A DNA stretch of 64,000 nt. Source: Heracleum sosnowskyi (taxonomy: Eukaryota > Streptophyta > Magnoliopsida > Apiales > Apiaceae). Every line of letters begins with the position of its first letter. The first letter of the stretch is position 1. The translations under genes were made by a program, and so were the position numbers. Shown here piece after piece: positions 51,789 through 64,000 of this stretch. Location of the stretch: assembly GCA_030848705.1 (NCBI GenBank), contig CM061243.1:119684674-119748673 (forward strand), in the 5' to 3' direction. The notes beneath the pieces are model-generated. The model was not told the DNA's origin. It was given only the letters and a program-made list of their open reading frames with translations, and did not search any database.

Positions 51789-53604
51789 CTAGCATAAAAA
51801 CCCGTGCGAGGCACGGGCCGCTAGCTTAAATTGTGTATATAAATTATTCTATGCATGATCATTATTGTTTCAAGTATATGATTGATATATATAGAGTTTT
51901 TCTTATTGATGGTATATGTAGCTATTGGGTGCTTACTTAAGTATGTTCAAGTTTTTAATTTAGAAATTAATACGAGTATTACGAATAGCTGTCATGTTAG
52001 TTTACAATTTTTTTTGCGGGATAGAATAGATACTGGGTGTTCTAGATGAGTTTTAGAACATTGCAATCCTAAATTTTCTTCCAATTCTTCAAGATGTTAC
52101 ATTCTGGAGAGTAGGTTTTATTACTGATTTTGATCAAAAGCCTTCGTAAATCTTCTAATACTCTACTTAGGTCTTGCACTTTCAATTCTTAAAACTTTCT
52201 TTCTAACTCGTTCATATCTTTTCTTGCAATTTGTTAATTTTAAGCATTCTTTTCCTTTGTTTCGCTTCCTTTCAGACTTTCAAAACATCGAATAATTCAG
52301 TGCCAAGTAATTAGCCCAAATGCAACAACTTGGGTAATCCACAAACCCACTCCAAGTTCCCAAAAGATCATGATTTGTTGGTGCAATTTGTAGTAATACT
52401 TTGTGTTATAAACTGAACTAAAGTCCCAACTCTTCTCAATTTTGAGACTCGAGTGGTATAAACTCCCCCACTTAAACTCTTGACAGCATCGTTAGATCTG
52501 AACGGATAGCTCATAGGTCCAAGATCATACATCTCTAGCGATTGTGAGATAATACTGGCTAGTTTATGTCCCCACCTCTGGACCTCAGTCCATTATGAAA
52601 TAATATCACCAGTCTTCGTGTCCCCACCTCCGGCAACTTCACGAATCAACTGCCGATCAATTGGCCCAAATGCAATAACGTGGGTAATCCACAAACTCAC
52701 CATAGGTGTCCAAAAGATCATGATTGTTGGTGCACTTAGTAGTTGCACTTTGTTTTATAAACTGTACTAAAACCCCCACATTTCTCGATTTGAGACTCAG
52801 GTGTTACAATATGTTTTAATTTAATAATATTTCAATCTATTGTCAATATTAGTTGTTTTTATATATATATATATTAAAATAATTTTCAAATACAATAATA
52901 TTTTTTATTTTACTACTAAAATTTTAAAACATAATTATGTTGAAATGACCTGGGTATGTTTAACTTATAATAATATTAACATTCGTGAAATATTATTTTC
53001 TATTATAACTTCAATTCTCATATTTTGTTGCACGAACCCGTGCAAGACACCCTTATATAAGAAAATAGAATATATTATAGTTAAAGTTACACAACCGAAA
53101 TATTTATTTTAAACTAAAGGAAAGATAAAAATACACCACACTTAATATTGTTTTTTAAACTTAATATAAAAATTTTATAAGATTGGTAGTATATAGTTTC
53201 GTATGATATTTTAATAATTAAAAAATAAATATTATAAATATCATTTGCAAACATACTCTAAAAAAGAATTAAATAAATAAAATGTAATAAATATTATAAA
53301 TCACCTTGATTTTTACTTAAAAGTTTAAATAATAATTAATATAGGATTAAGAATGATATGAGGTTTATGTAATGTGATTTTTCACTCAAAACCAAAATGA
53401 GTCATGTAGCTCAATTGGTAATAAGAATGATTTCTTTAGGGATGGTCAGGGTTTCGATTCTCCACAAAAACACTGTTTACTCTTTTTTTTCTTTAGATAA
53501 GAGAGTAGTGGCATGTCATGTAATTTTAAAATATAAAAGGGTAAAATTGTAATTTCACAGGGATTTAATTTGCTATTTTTACCCTTGTGTTCTCCTATTA
53601 TATA
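51789..53604 (-). mobile_element. Helitron unit 3 (type I, 1.8 kb)
   Basis: CTAG at 51789-51792, hairpin arms CCCGTGC/GCACGGG, the full type I interior and the AATAGGAGAACACAAGGG 5' side. It is close to unit 1 in sequence. The tRNA-like segment is at 53399-53465 (B box degenerated to GTTTCGATTC). No Rep/helicase gene. Confidence 0.8.
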
Positions 53605-54683
53605 CTAGCATAAAAGCTCGTGCGAGGCACGAGCCGCTAGCTTAAATTGTGTATATAAATTATTCTATGCATGATCATTATCGTTTCAAGTATATGATTG
53701 ATATATATATAGAGTTTTTCTTATTGATGGTATATGTAGCTATTGGGTGCTTACTTAAGTATGTTCAAGTTTTTAATTTAGAAATTAATACGAGTATTAC
53801 GAATAGCTGTCACGTTAGTTTACAATTTTTTTTGAGGAATAGAATAGATACTGGGTGTTCTAGATGAGTTTTAGAACATTGCAATCCTAAATTTTCTTCC
53901 AATTCCTCAAGATGTTACATTCTGGAGAGTAGGTTTTATTACTGATTTTGATCAAAAGCCTTCGTAAATCTTCTAATACTCTACTTAGGTCTTGCGCTTT
54001 CAATTCTTAAACTTTCTTTCTAACTCGTTCATATCTTTTCTTGCAATTTGTTGATTTTAAGCATTCTTTTCCTTTGTTTCGCTTCCTCTATCTTTCAGAC
54101 TTTCAAAACATCGAATAATTCAGTGCCAAGTAATTAGCCCAAATGCAACAACTTGGGTAATCCACAAACCCACTCCAAGTTCCCAAAAAATCATGATTTG
54201 TTGGCGCAATTTGTAGTAATACTTTGTGTTATAAACTGAACTAAAGTACCAACTATTCTCAATTTTGAGACTCGAGTGGTATAAACTCCCCCACTTAAAC
54301 TCTTGACGGCATCGTTAGATCTGAACGGATAACTCATAGGTCCAAGATCGTACATCTCTAGCGATTGTGAGATAATACTGGCTAATTTATGTCCCCACCT
54401 CTGTACCTCAGTCCATTATGAAATAATACCACCAGTCTTCGTGTCCCCACCTCCAGCAACTTCACGAATCAACTGTCGACTAATTGGCCCAAATGCAATA
54501 ACGTGGGTAATCCACAAACACACCACAGGTCTCCAAAAGATCATGATTGTTGGTGCACTTAGTAGTTGTACTTTGTTTTATAAACTGTACTAAAGCCCCC
54601 ACATTTCTCGATTTGAGACTCAAGTGTTACAATATGTTTTAATTTAATAATATTTCAATCTATTGTCAATATTAGTTCTTTAT

Positions 54684-55592
54684 ATATGTTTTAACTGAAA
54701 AAGATAATTGCCCGTAATTTTTCTAGAAAAAGAGGGGAAAGGTAATTGCCAATTAAAAGTATTAAAATAGATTTTAAAATAAATAAGTAAGGGTTTACTC
54801 GTGATATATTTGAGAAATGAGGGATTTTAGTAGGAGACATAGAAAAAGTAACATGTTTTAGCTCAAAAGGAAATTGCTCGTGATTTTTTTTTAGAAACAA
54901 ATTGTAGTGTATTTTAACTCAAAGGGTAACTGATTATAGTAATTTTTATAATAATTAAATAAACAATTAAATAAGGCAAGTACCGTACAAAAAAAAGGGA
55001 CCAAAAAACAGTTACCAAAACTTTCAATGTTTCCTCTTTAATAATAGTATAGATAGATAGATTTATAATATTAGTATTTTATGCTACTAAATGGAATAGC
55101 CCATGATATTTTTGAGCTTTTAGTTAGGAGAAATATTAGATAGAAAATATAAAAAAGAATATACGTTTTGGATTAGTCATTAATAATTATAATATTATTA
55201 TTTTATTTTATTAAATAGAACTGTTCGTGATATTTTTGGAAAATGAGTGGTTTTATTTAGGAAAAATAGAAAAGTAGACATTTTAGTTAGAAAATATAAA
55301 AAAGAATATATAATTTGACTAAAAATGGTAATGGGTTAGTTATTAGCAATTATAACCTTATTATGTTATTTTATTAAATGAAACTTCTTGCGATATTTTT
55401 GGAAAATGGGATGTTTTAGTTATGAAAAATAGAAAAGATATTATATATAATAATTTTAATATTTTATCTAACGGTTCTCATCGATTTGATCAGAAATATC
55501 TAATGGCTATGAATGGAGTGACCAGACTACAAAAACTTTGACGACCAGACTACAAAACTTTCAATGTTTCGTCTTTAATATAATAGTATAGA
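54684..55592 (-). mobile_element. Nested Helitron fragment in unit 4 (copy at about 59072-59980 in unit 5)
   Basis: The 5' end on minus is TCTATACTATTATATTAAAG at 55592. The following 0.9 kb matches the first and inner parts of the Helitron at 12049-14120 (AACGGTTCTCATCGATTTGATC; GAATGGAGTGACCAGAC). The left end lacks a hairpin and CTAG, so the 3' part is missing. In units 1 and 3 the same place is only an AT repeat. Confidence 0.65.
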
Positions 55593-55754
55593 TATATATA
55601 TTAAAATAATTTTCTAATTCAATAATTTTTTTTATTTTACTACAAAAATTTAAAACATAAGTATGTTTAAATGACCTCCGTATGTCTAACTGATAATAGT
55701 ATTAACATTCGTGAAATATTATTTGCTATTAAAACTTCAATTCTCATATTTTAT

Positions 55755-55792
55755 TGCACGAACCCGTGCAAGGCACAGTCATTTTCTAGTGA
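55755..55792 (+). other. Helitron-like 3' terminus in plus orientation inside unit 4
   Basis: TTGCACGAACCCGTGCAA can pair as TTGCACG/CGTGCAA, followed by GGCACAGTCATTTTCTAG and T. This is the layout of a Helitron end but on the opposite strand to the enclosing unit. A shortened form without CTAG is in the short units near 53026. The same site is at about 60140-60180 in unit 5. Confidence 0.4.
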
Positions 55793-57991
55793 TTAAAATA
55801 AAATTTTATTCTTTGCTGTTTAAATATTATATTTAGTTATATTTGTACATATTTTATTCGTCTCGTTATAATATTCTTACTTTAATTTATATAGATAATT
55901 TGATTGATCGGGGCCTATGATTTGAAATAACCCGGGGTGTATAATGTGATTGATCTGATCATAATATTTTTGTATGCTATATAATATCTTGTTTTCTAAA
56001 ATTTGTTAACTGGACTATATATTTTTATCTATTTATTTTTTACACAAATTAGTATCACCGAGTATTTTTTCAACCCAAATTTATGTGTTTATATTGTCTA
56101 ACCTTTTCAACATGACCATATATTTTGTTTAATTTTTTTTGTTGTACTATCTATTTATTTTTATTATCTCATCTTTTAAATTGTTTGAATTCAAAACAAA
56201 TAGTTTTCATATGTTATATATATGTATATATTAATCCAATTTCAAATAACTAATTATTTTCTTCCATAAAATGACATTAAAAATCATGTGATAATAATTA
56301 AAAATGTCTCATATACACAATACATCCAATCTAATTATAAATCTACTCACTTTTATTATATCAATCTATTTATATTGTATTATTAAAACCAAAACATTGA
56401 AAGTTTTGTAGTCAGTCGGTACGGTACTCGTATTTTGGTATTTGCACTTTAGTTCTTTTTTTTTTACAACTTAACCTTAATTTATTAAAAAAAGCGTTTT
56501 TGATCAAAATATAATGTAGTCGGTCGGTTAGAATGATACTCGTATTTTGATATTTGCACTTTAATCCATTTACTTTTGCAACTTGACCTTGATTTATTAA
56601 AAATAACAATTTTAATTAAAAATTATTTTTTAAATACTGTTAAACACAAAATTCTTGAAACACAATTTAATCACGCTCAAACACAAACACATACGTCAAT
56701 TCAACATCGAGTTCAACAATCACATAAAACTATTTAGATTTAAGTTCATCTTCGTTAAAAAAGTATAAATATAAAATAAATTATTAAAATACATATAAGA
56801 TAACAAATTTAAAAAGTCATCTTTGCATTGCACCGACCCTATGCTTGTATACATAAGAAGAATATTCATAAATATCATGTATACATTTTATCGATATGTG
56901 TTATATAATAATACTTATTGTAGAGATGGACATTCACCCCTTCTCGTCCAACCCCAATCCATTCTCTGCCCCGTTTCGGACGGAAAATTGAGAACTTTTC
57001 TGGCGATTGGGAAAAAATATGTAAAAATTTCGGGGATCGGGATGGGGTCAGAGATTAGTGTCTCCTTGCCACGCTTCCCGGTCCCCAATTTCTATATTTA
57101 ACAAAACTATTATATATTTTCATGTATATTAAATAAATTATTGTGAATAAATATGATTTGTATATATTCTTATAGTTTAAACTTTTAATCCATTTTTCTA
57201 ATTCAGAGTTTTCACATGTAGAATACAATTAAATTACAATAATATTTATTTTACCTCTTATTTTAAATAAATATTAATTTGAATTATTATTTAAAATATT
57301 AAATTAAATTTAAAATATAAATTATATATCATGATTTATCAAATTAATTTTATTATAAAATTTTAAAGAGATTTTATAGAAATTAATAAGTATGATTTAA
57401 TAATTTAAATATATTGTATAGTACAAGAAAAGTTAGACCCATATAAGAAAATAGAATATATTATAGTTAAAGTTACACAACCGAAATATTTATTTTAAAC
57501 TAAAGAAAAGATAAAAATACACCACACTAAATATTTTTTTTGAAACTTAATATAATTTTTTTATAAGATTGGTAGTATATAGTTTGGTATGATATTTTAA
57601 TAATTAAAAAATAAATATTATAAATATCCTTTACAAACATACTCTAAAAAAAGAATTTAAAAAATAAAATTTAATAAATATTATAAATCACCTTGATTTT
57701 TACTTAAAAGTTTAAATAATAATTAATATATGATTAAGAATGATATGAGGTTTATGTAATGTGATTTTTCACTCAAAACAAAAATGAGTCATGTAGCTCA
57801 ATTGGTAATAAGAATGATTTCTTTAGGGAAGGTCAGGGTTTCGATTCTCCACAAAAACATTGTTTACTCTTTTTTTTCTTTAGATAAGAGAGTAGTGGCA
57901 TGTCATGTAATTTTAAAATATAAAAAGGTAAAATTGTAATTTCACAGGGATTTAATTTGCTCTTTTTACCCTTGTGTTCTCCTATTATATA

Positions 57992-60900
57992 CTAGCATAA
58001 AAGCTCGTGCGAGGCACGAGCCGCTAGCTTAAATTGTGTATATAAATTATTCTATGCATGATCATTATCGTTTCAAGTATATGATTGATATATATATAGA
58101 GTTTTTCTTATTGATGGTATATGTAGCTATTGGGTGCTTACTTAAGTATGTTCAAGTTTTTAATTTGGAAATTAATACGAGTATTACGAATAGCTGTCAC
58201 GTTAGTTTACAATTTTTTTTGAGGAATAGAATAGATACTGGGTGTTCTAGATGAGTTTTAGAACATTGCAATCCTAAATTTTCTTCCAATTCCTCAAGAT
58301 GTTACATTCTGGAGAGTAGGTTTTATTACTGATTTTGATCAAAAGCCTTCGTAAATCTTCTAATACTCTACTTAGGTCTTGCGCTTTCAATTCTTAAAAC
58401 TTTCTTTCTAACTCGTTCATATCTTTTCTTGCAATTTGTTGATTTTAAGCATTCTTTTCCTTTGTTTCGCTTCCTCTATCTTTCAGACTTTCAAAACATC
58501 GAATAATTCAGTGCCAAGTAATTAGCCCAAATGCAACAACTTGGGTAATCCACAAACCCACTCCAAGTTCCCAAAAAATCATGATTTGTTGGTGCAATTT
58601 GTAGTAATACTTTGTGTTATAAACTGAACTAAAGTACCAACTATTCTCAATTTTGAGACTCGAGTGGTATAAACTCCCCCACTTAAACTCTTGACGGCAT
58701 CGTTAGATCTGAACGGATAACTCATAGGTCCAAGATCGTACATCTCTAGCGATTGTGAGATAATACTGGCTAATTTATGTCCCCACCTCTGTACCTCAGT
58801 CCATTATGAAATAATACCACCAGTCTTCGTGTCCCCACCTCCAGCAACTTCACGAATCAACTGCCGACTAATTGGCCCAAATGCAATAACGTGGGTAATC
58901 CACAAACCCACCACAGGTCTCCAAAAGATCATGATTGTTGGTGCACTTAGTAGTTGTACTTTGTTTTATAAACTGTACTAAAGCCCCCACATTTCTCGAT
59001 TTGAGACTCAGGTGTTACAATATGTTTTAATTTAATAATATTTCAATCTATTGTCAATATTAGTTCTTTATATATGTTTTAACTGAAAAAGGTAATTGCC
59101 CGTAATTTTTCTAGAAAAAGAGGGGAAAGGTAATTGCCAATTAAAAGTATTAAAATAGGTTTTAAAATAAATAAGTAAGGGTTTACTCGTGATATATTTG
59201 AGAAATGAGGGATTTTAGTAGGAGACATAGAAAAAGTAACATGTTTTAGCTCAAAAGGAAATTGCTCGTGATTTTTTTTTAGAAACAAATTGTAGTGTAT
59301 TTTAACTCAAAGGGTAACTGATTATAGTAATTTTTATAATAATTAAATAAACAATTAAATAAGGCAAGTACCGTACAAAAAAAAGGGACCAAAAAACAGT
59401 TACCAAAACTTTCAATGTTTCCTCTTTAATAATATAGTATAGATAGATAGATTTATAATATTAGTATTTTATGCTACTAAATGGAATAGCCCATGATATT
59501 TTTGAGCTTTTAGTTAGGAGAAATATTAGATAGAAAATATAAAAAAGAATATACGTTTTGGATTAGTCATTAATAATTATAATATTATTATTTTGTTTTA
59601 TTAAATAGAACTGTTCGTGATATTTTTGGAAAATGAGTGGTTTTATTTAGGAAAAATAGAAAAGTAGACATTTTAGTTAGAAAATATAAAAAAGAATATA
59701 TAATTTGACTAAAAATGGTAATGTGTTAGTTATTAGCAATTATAACCTTATTATGTTATTTTATTAAATGAAACTTCCTGCGATATTTTTGGAAAATGGG
59801 ATGTTTTAGTTATGAAAAATAGAAAAGATATTATATAAAATAATTTTAATATTTTATCTAACGGTTCTCATCGATTTGATCAGAAATATCTAATGGCTAT
59901 GAATGGAGTGACCAGACTACAAAAACTTTGACGACCAGACTACAAAACTTTCAATGTTTCGTCTTTAATATAATAGTATAGATATATATATTAAAATAAT
60001 TTTCAAATTCAATAAATTTTTTTTATTTTACTACTAAAATTTTAAAACATAAGTATGTTTAAATGACCTCCGTATGTCTAACTGATAATAGTATTAACAT
60101 TCGTGAAATATTATTTGCTATTATAACTTCGATTCTCATATTTTATTGCACGAACCCGTGCAAGGCACAGTCATTTTCTAGTGATTAAAATAAAATTTTA
60201 TTCTTTGCTGTTTAAATATTATATTTAGTTATATTTGTACATATTTTATTCGTCTCGTTATAATATTCTTACTTTAATTTATATAGATAATTTGATTGAT
60301 CGGGGCCTATGATTTGAAATAACCCGGGGTGTATAATGTGATTGATCTGATCATAATATTTTTGTATGCTATATAATATCTTGTTTTCTAAAATTTGTTA
60401 ACTGGACTATATATTTTTATCTATTTATTTTTTACACAAATTAGTATCACCGAGTATTTTTTCAACCCAAATTTATGTGTTTATATTGTCTAACCTTTTC
60501 AACATGACCATATATTTCGTTTAATTTTTTTTGTTGTACTATCTATTTATTTTTATTATCTCATCTTTTAAATTGTTTGAATTCAAAACAAATAGTTTTC
60601 ATATGTTATATATATGTATATATTAATCCAATTTCAAATAACTAATTATTTTCTTCCATAAAATGACATTAAAAATCATGTGATAATAATTAAAAATGTC
60701 TCATATACACAATGCATCCAATCTAATTATAAATCTACTCACTTTTATTATATCAATCTATTTATATTGTATTATTAAAACCAAAACATTGAAAGTTTTG
60801 TAGTCAGTCGGTACGGTACTCGTATTTTGGTATTTGCACTTTAGTTCTTTTTTTTTTTACAACTTAACCTTAATTTATTAAAAAAAGTGTTTTTGATCAA

Positions 60901-62391
60901 AATATAATGTAGTCGGTCGGTTAGAATGATACTCGTATTTTGATATTTGCACTTTAATCCATTTACTTTTGCAACTTGACCTTGATTTATTAAAAATAAC
61001 AATTTTAATTAAAAATTATTTTTTAAATACTGTTAAACACAAAATTCTTGAAACACAATTTAATCACGCTCAAACACAAACACATATGTCAATTCAACAT
61101 CGAGTTCAACAATCACATAAAACTATTTAGATTTAAGTTCATCTTCGTTAAAAAAAGTATAAATATAAAATAAATTATTAAAATACATATAAGATAACAA
61201 ATTTAAAAAGTCATCTTTGCATTGCACCGACCTTATGCTTGTATACATAAGAAGAATATTCATAAATATCATGTATACATTTTATCGATATGTGTTATAT
61301 AATAATACTTATTGTAGAGATGGACATTCACCCCTTCTCGTCCAACCCCAATCCATTCTCTGCCCCGTTTCGGACGAATAATTGAGAACTTTTCTGGCGA
61401 TTGGGAAAAAATATGTAAAAATTTCGGGGATCGGGATGGGGTCAGAGATTAGTGTCTCCTTGCCACGCTTCCCGGTCCCCAATTTCTATATTTAACAAAA
61501 CTATTATATATTTTCATGTATATTAAATAAATTATTGTGAATAAATATGATTTGTATATATTCTTATAGTTTAAACTTTTAATCCATTTTTCTAATTCAG
61601 AGTTTTCACATGTAGAATACAATTAAATTACAATAATATTTATTTTACCTCTTATTTTAAATAAATATTAATTTGAATTATTATTTAAAATATTAAATTA
61701 AATTTAAAATATAAATTATATATCATGATTTATCAAATTAATTTTATTATAAAATTTTAAAGAGATTTTATAGAAATTAATAAGTATGATTTAATAATTT
61801 AAATATATTGTATAGTACAAGAAAAGTTAGACCCTTATATAAGAAAATAGAATATATTATAGTTAAAGTTACACAACCGAAATATTTATTTTAAACTAAA
61901 GAAAAGATAAAAATACACCACACTTAATATTTTTTTTGAAACTTAATATAATTTTTTTATAAGATTGGTAGTATATAGTTTGGTATGATATTTTAATAAT
62001 TAAAAAATAAATATTATAAATATCCTTTACAAACATACTCTAAAAAAAGAATTTAAAAAATAAAATTTAATAAATATTATAAATCACCTTGATTTTTACT
62101 TAAAAGTTTAAATAATAATTAATATAGGATTAATAATGATGTGAGGTTTATGTAATGTGATTTTTCACTCAAAACCAAAATGAGTCATGTAGCTCAATTG
62201 GTAATAAGAATGATTTCTTTAGGGAAGGTCAGGGGTTCGATTCTCCACAAAAACATTATTTACTCTTTTTTTTCTTTAGATAAGAGAGTAGTGGCATGTC
62301 ATGTAATTTTAAAATATAAAAGGGTAAAATTGTAATTTCACAGGGATTTAATTTGCTATTTTTACCCTTGTGTTCTCCTATTATATATAGA
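57992..62391 (-). mobile_element. Helitron unit 5 (4.40 kb), near-identical tandem copy of unit 4
   Basis: CTAG at 57992; full 5' terminus TCTATATATAATAGGAGAAC ending at 62391. Offset to unit 4 is 4,387 bp; frames such as 58036-58254 and 53649-53867 are identical in protein. Observed differences are few (for example TTGGTGCAA versus TTGGCGCAA; AACTGCCGAC versus AACTGTCGAC; TTAAAACTTT versus TTAAACTTT). The tRNA-like segment at 62182-62248 has an intact B box. Confidence 0.85.
62182..62248 (+). repeat. tRNA-like segment in Helitron unit 5
   Basis: TAGCTCAATTGGTAATAAGA (A box) and GGGGTTCGATTC (B box), the best preserved copy in the array. It ends about 143 bp from the Helitron 5' terminus. 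Confidence 0.6.
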
Positions 62392-62396
62392 AGAGA

Positions 62397-62522
62397 CTAG
62401 CATAATAGCATAATAGAAACAACTTTTTTTATCATTAATATAATAAGCAGGGGTAATTTGGTAATTTTACATTGATTAAATTGTTTCAAGCAACCCCCTG
62501 GTTGCTCTATTATATATATAGA
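62397..62522 (-). mobile_element. Miniature type II Helitron (126 bp)
   Basis: 5' end TCTATATATATAATAGAGCA at 62522, then CAACCAGGGGGTTGC as in unit 2; 3' end CTAG at 62397 without the hairpin. Internal deletion has removed almost everything else. It lies five bases from the 5' end of unit 5. Confidence 0.65.
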
Positions 62523-62900
62523 GTTGGGCTCTAGGGAGAACACTCTTAAAAAGAGAACAAGAGAACATAATCCTAGCCGTCCATTATAAACACATTTAAA
62601 GGTCACGATTCTGATTTAATCGAGTGGCACGCTCGTAATTTGATTGAAATTGAAGCCTAAGTAGCAAACTTAATAAATAGAAAATACATACACACCAACC
62701 AAAATACATACGTCTTAAACAGAAAATATAGAATTTATCTAAGCAAAGTGAAGCTAGGTTTTTCAATTCGGCGAAAGAATCATTCGAAATTATTGAAGAA
62801 TCGTCTGAATTTGCTGAAGAATCGTTTGAATTTGTTGAAGAATCGCGTGTATTTGTTGAAGAGTCATTGAAAATGGGTAAGGAGTGTTCAAAATTGGTGA
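62523..62900. repeat. Repeat-like sequence with a 21-bp tandem array
   Basis: From 62523 there is a start GTTGGGCTCTAGGGAGAACA then AAAGAGAACAAGAGAACATA of the kind seen at the ends of dispersed plant elements. At about 62772-62880 about five copies of a 21-bp unit (GAAGAATCGTCTGAATTTGCT and variants) follow. On minus they would encode a seven-residue repeat of the NSNDSSA type within a 178-residue frame (62596-63132); I judge this frame to be a repeat translation. Confidence 0.5.
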
Positions 62901-64000
62901 AATTAGGGTTTCGAGTTTTTTGTTTACGATTTATGTAGTCTTTTTGTTTAACTTGATGAAATATATGTAATATCAGGTCTAATCGTGCTTGAATTGAAGT
63001 TACATTCGTGATTTGAAGCTTCAATATGTTTCTTCGATTAGGTAACAATGAAATATATGTAATATTTGTACATACATCTGTATTTCTGTGTTTAAATATC
63101 TGTTTATACATGAATCGTTGTTTCTTGTACATGAATCTCTCAATATATCTATGTTTATGCTTGGATCTATGTATATATCTCTGTGTGTGTGTTGGTGTTT
63201 ATGTATCTATGTGCTAATGACAATTTTTGAAGTATTCTGCAACATGAAATGTCAATTTAATCTCACTTCTGCTTTGAATGTTAATCACGATTTCATGTAT
63301 GTCATGCTTTCGTTTTGGGAGAGGGAAGGGGGAGGGTGCTATGCTTAGTCACAGGCATCTCGGTTTTATGGGCAGAAAACAGCTCCTCCATCAAGTCCAT
63401 CTTAGTTGCAGTACTAGTTTCACCATAAATGACTGAAAAGAAACTCCCACAGAAAGCGCAGGCTTAAGAGTTGTAACCATTAACGTGGAGATGCTATTTG
63501 TAGAACATTGGAATTTTTAGATTGCCTATTCCCACTACAGAAACGCATAAAGGCTCCCTTTCACTGTTAAAGTCATAATAGTCATCCACGATTAAACCTT
63601 AATTATTGTCATTCAGCCGAGGCACATAAAATAATGTTATCAATATTAAGAGAAGGGGTCTTTTTTGACATATGAGCGCCCATTTTAAGAAAGCGTATAA
63701 ACAGAAAATGGTCCATGTCTTGCTCATCCTCTTTTCATTTTTTCCCTTCCAAAAGAGACACATTTGGACTTTAGAGATGCACAGAAATAAGAGGAATATA
63801 AATAGTGCATCTGCATTTCCAAACTGCTGCCCTAAACCGGTGGAGAATGCCAATTAAATATATGATAAAAAAGCCCAAACACATACCTAAAATTTTGGAA
63901 CCTCGGCAGCAGGACAGTAATTAAATTAATGTGAATGCGACTGACCATTCCCAAAATTATATATAGAAACAGCAGTCCAGTGATCAAACATCCTCATGTT
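62901..64000. other. Right end of window: no recognised gene
   Basis: Simple-sequence DNA with GTATAT/CTGT words runs to about 63220. On minus, 63345-63476 has a short open frame (SFFSVIYGETSTATKMDLME and onward) and 63599-63853 another of 84 residues; neither resembles a family I know. A possible splice donor (TTTTAG followed by GTATGTG, minus, near 63887) might mark an exon of a gene that starts outside the window. Confidence 0.25.

Larger units (their letters stand above)
53605..57991 (-). mobile_element. Helitron unit 4 (4.39 kb, composite)
   Basis: CTAG at 53605, hairpin with arms GCTCGTGC/GCACGAGC. It has the type I interior plus two extra blocks: about 54684-55592, related to the Helitron at 12049-14120 with its own TCTATACTATTATATTAAAG-type 5' end, and about 55781-57437, not present in the short units. 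The tRNA-like segment is at 57786-57852. A 72-residue frame (53649-53867) and others repeat in the next unit, but they are only translations of the repeat. Confidence 0.82.

Noticed and set aside
53649..53867. 72-residue frame repeated identically at 58036-58254
   Set aside because: Both lie in copies of the same Helitron unit; the identity follows from recent duplication, and the protein has no gene-like features.
56930..57095. GC-richer island (GGGGATCGGGATGGGG) in Helitron unit 4 as a captured exon
   Set aside because: Repeated in unit 5, no splice borders or continuing frame; it looks like a piece of another repeat.
50943..62248. tRNA genes in the Helitron array
   Set aside because: A and B boxes are present, but I could not build an acceptor stem or anticodon arm, and the copies are in repeats; called tRNA-like only.
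49376..62522. Autonomous Helitron with Rep/helicase
   Set aside because: No long ORF or Rep/helicase motif was found on either strand in the array.
62596..63132. 178-residue Ser/Asn/Asp-rich protein
   Set aside because: The distinctive part is a 21-bp repeat; the remainder is AT-rich with no conserved motif.

Overview
The window is nuclear DNA of a flowering plant. Evidence: spliced genes with GT-AG introns, dense LTR retrotransposons (Ty3 and Ty1 types), Helitrons, a Stowaway MITE, an L1-type LINE piece and a short plastid-like insertion. A eudicot is clear. An asterid such as an Apiaceae member is only an inference from the repeat style and the ankyrin gene family. Most of the window is transposable-element DNA.

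Host genes. There are two remnants of a CEPR1-like LRR receptor kinase (about 1.03-2.3 kb and 34.76-35.32 kb). There are three members of a divergent ankyrin-repeat family: A at 3.9-9.6 kb (minus, open frame), B at 31.18-33.85 kb (plus, open frame) and C at 36.5-48.6 kb (minus, pseudogene). The order receptor remnant then ankyrin gene, both on minus, occurs twice, so the two blocks look like copies of one segmental duplication. The two receptor remnants keep complementary parts of the ectodomain, and neither keeps a kinase domain.

Mobile DNA, left to right. (1) The 3' end of an LTR element with an antisense ORF (1-991), inserted in receptor remnant 1. (2) A Harbinger-like element with a second TIR element nested in it (2531-3640). 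(3) An L1 fragment in an intron of gene A. (4) Helitron relics (10-11.2 kb). (5) A non-autonomous LTR element (11982-17273) with a different Helitron inserted in each LTR and a 55-bp tandem array inside. (6) A complete Stowaway MITE (18251-18563). (7) A young Ty3/Tat element (19019-27400) with one uninterrupted 1898-residue gag-pol ORF carrying two RNase H domains. (8) A 5' LTR and partial gag of a Sirevirus-like copia element (27993-30440). (9) A copia element (38296-48251) in exon 3 of ankyrin gene C, itself interrupted by a second copia element with identical-looking LTRs (39113-43885). (10) From 49.4 to 62.5 kb, a head-to-tail series of non-autonomous Helitrons, including two adjacent, almost identical copies of a 4,387-bp unit. 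Several of these carry a tRNA-like segment with Pol III A- and B-box motifs.

Nearly every insertion date can be ordered from target-site duplications, empty sites in sister LTRs and nesting, which makes the window a good record of successive insertions. No CRISPR, rRNA, functional tRNA or prokaryotic-style operon was seen. The last 1.1 kb holds no gene I can name.
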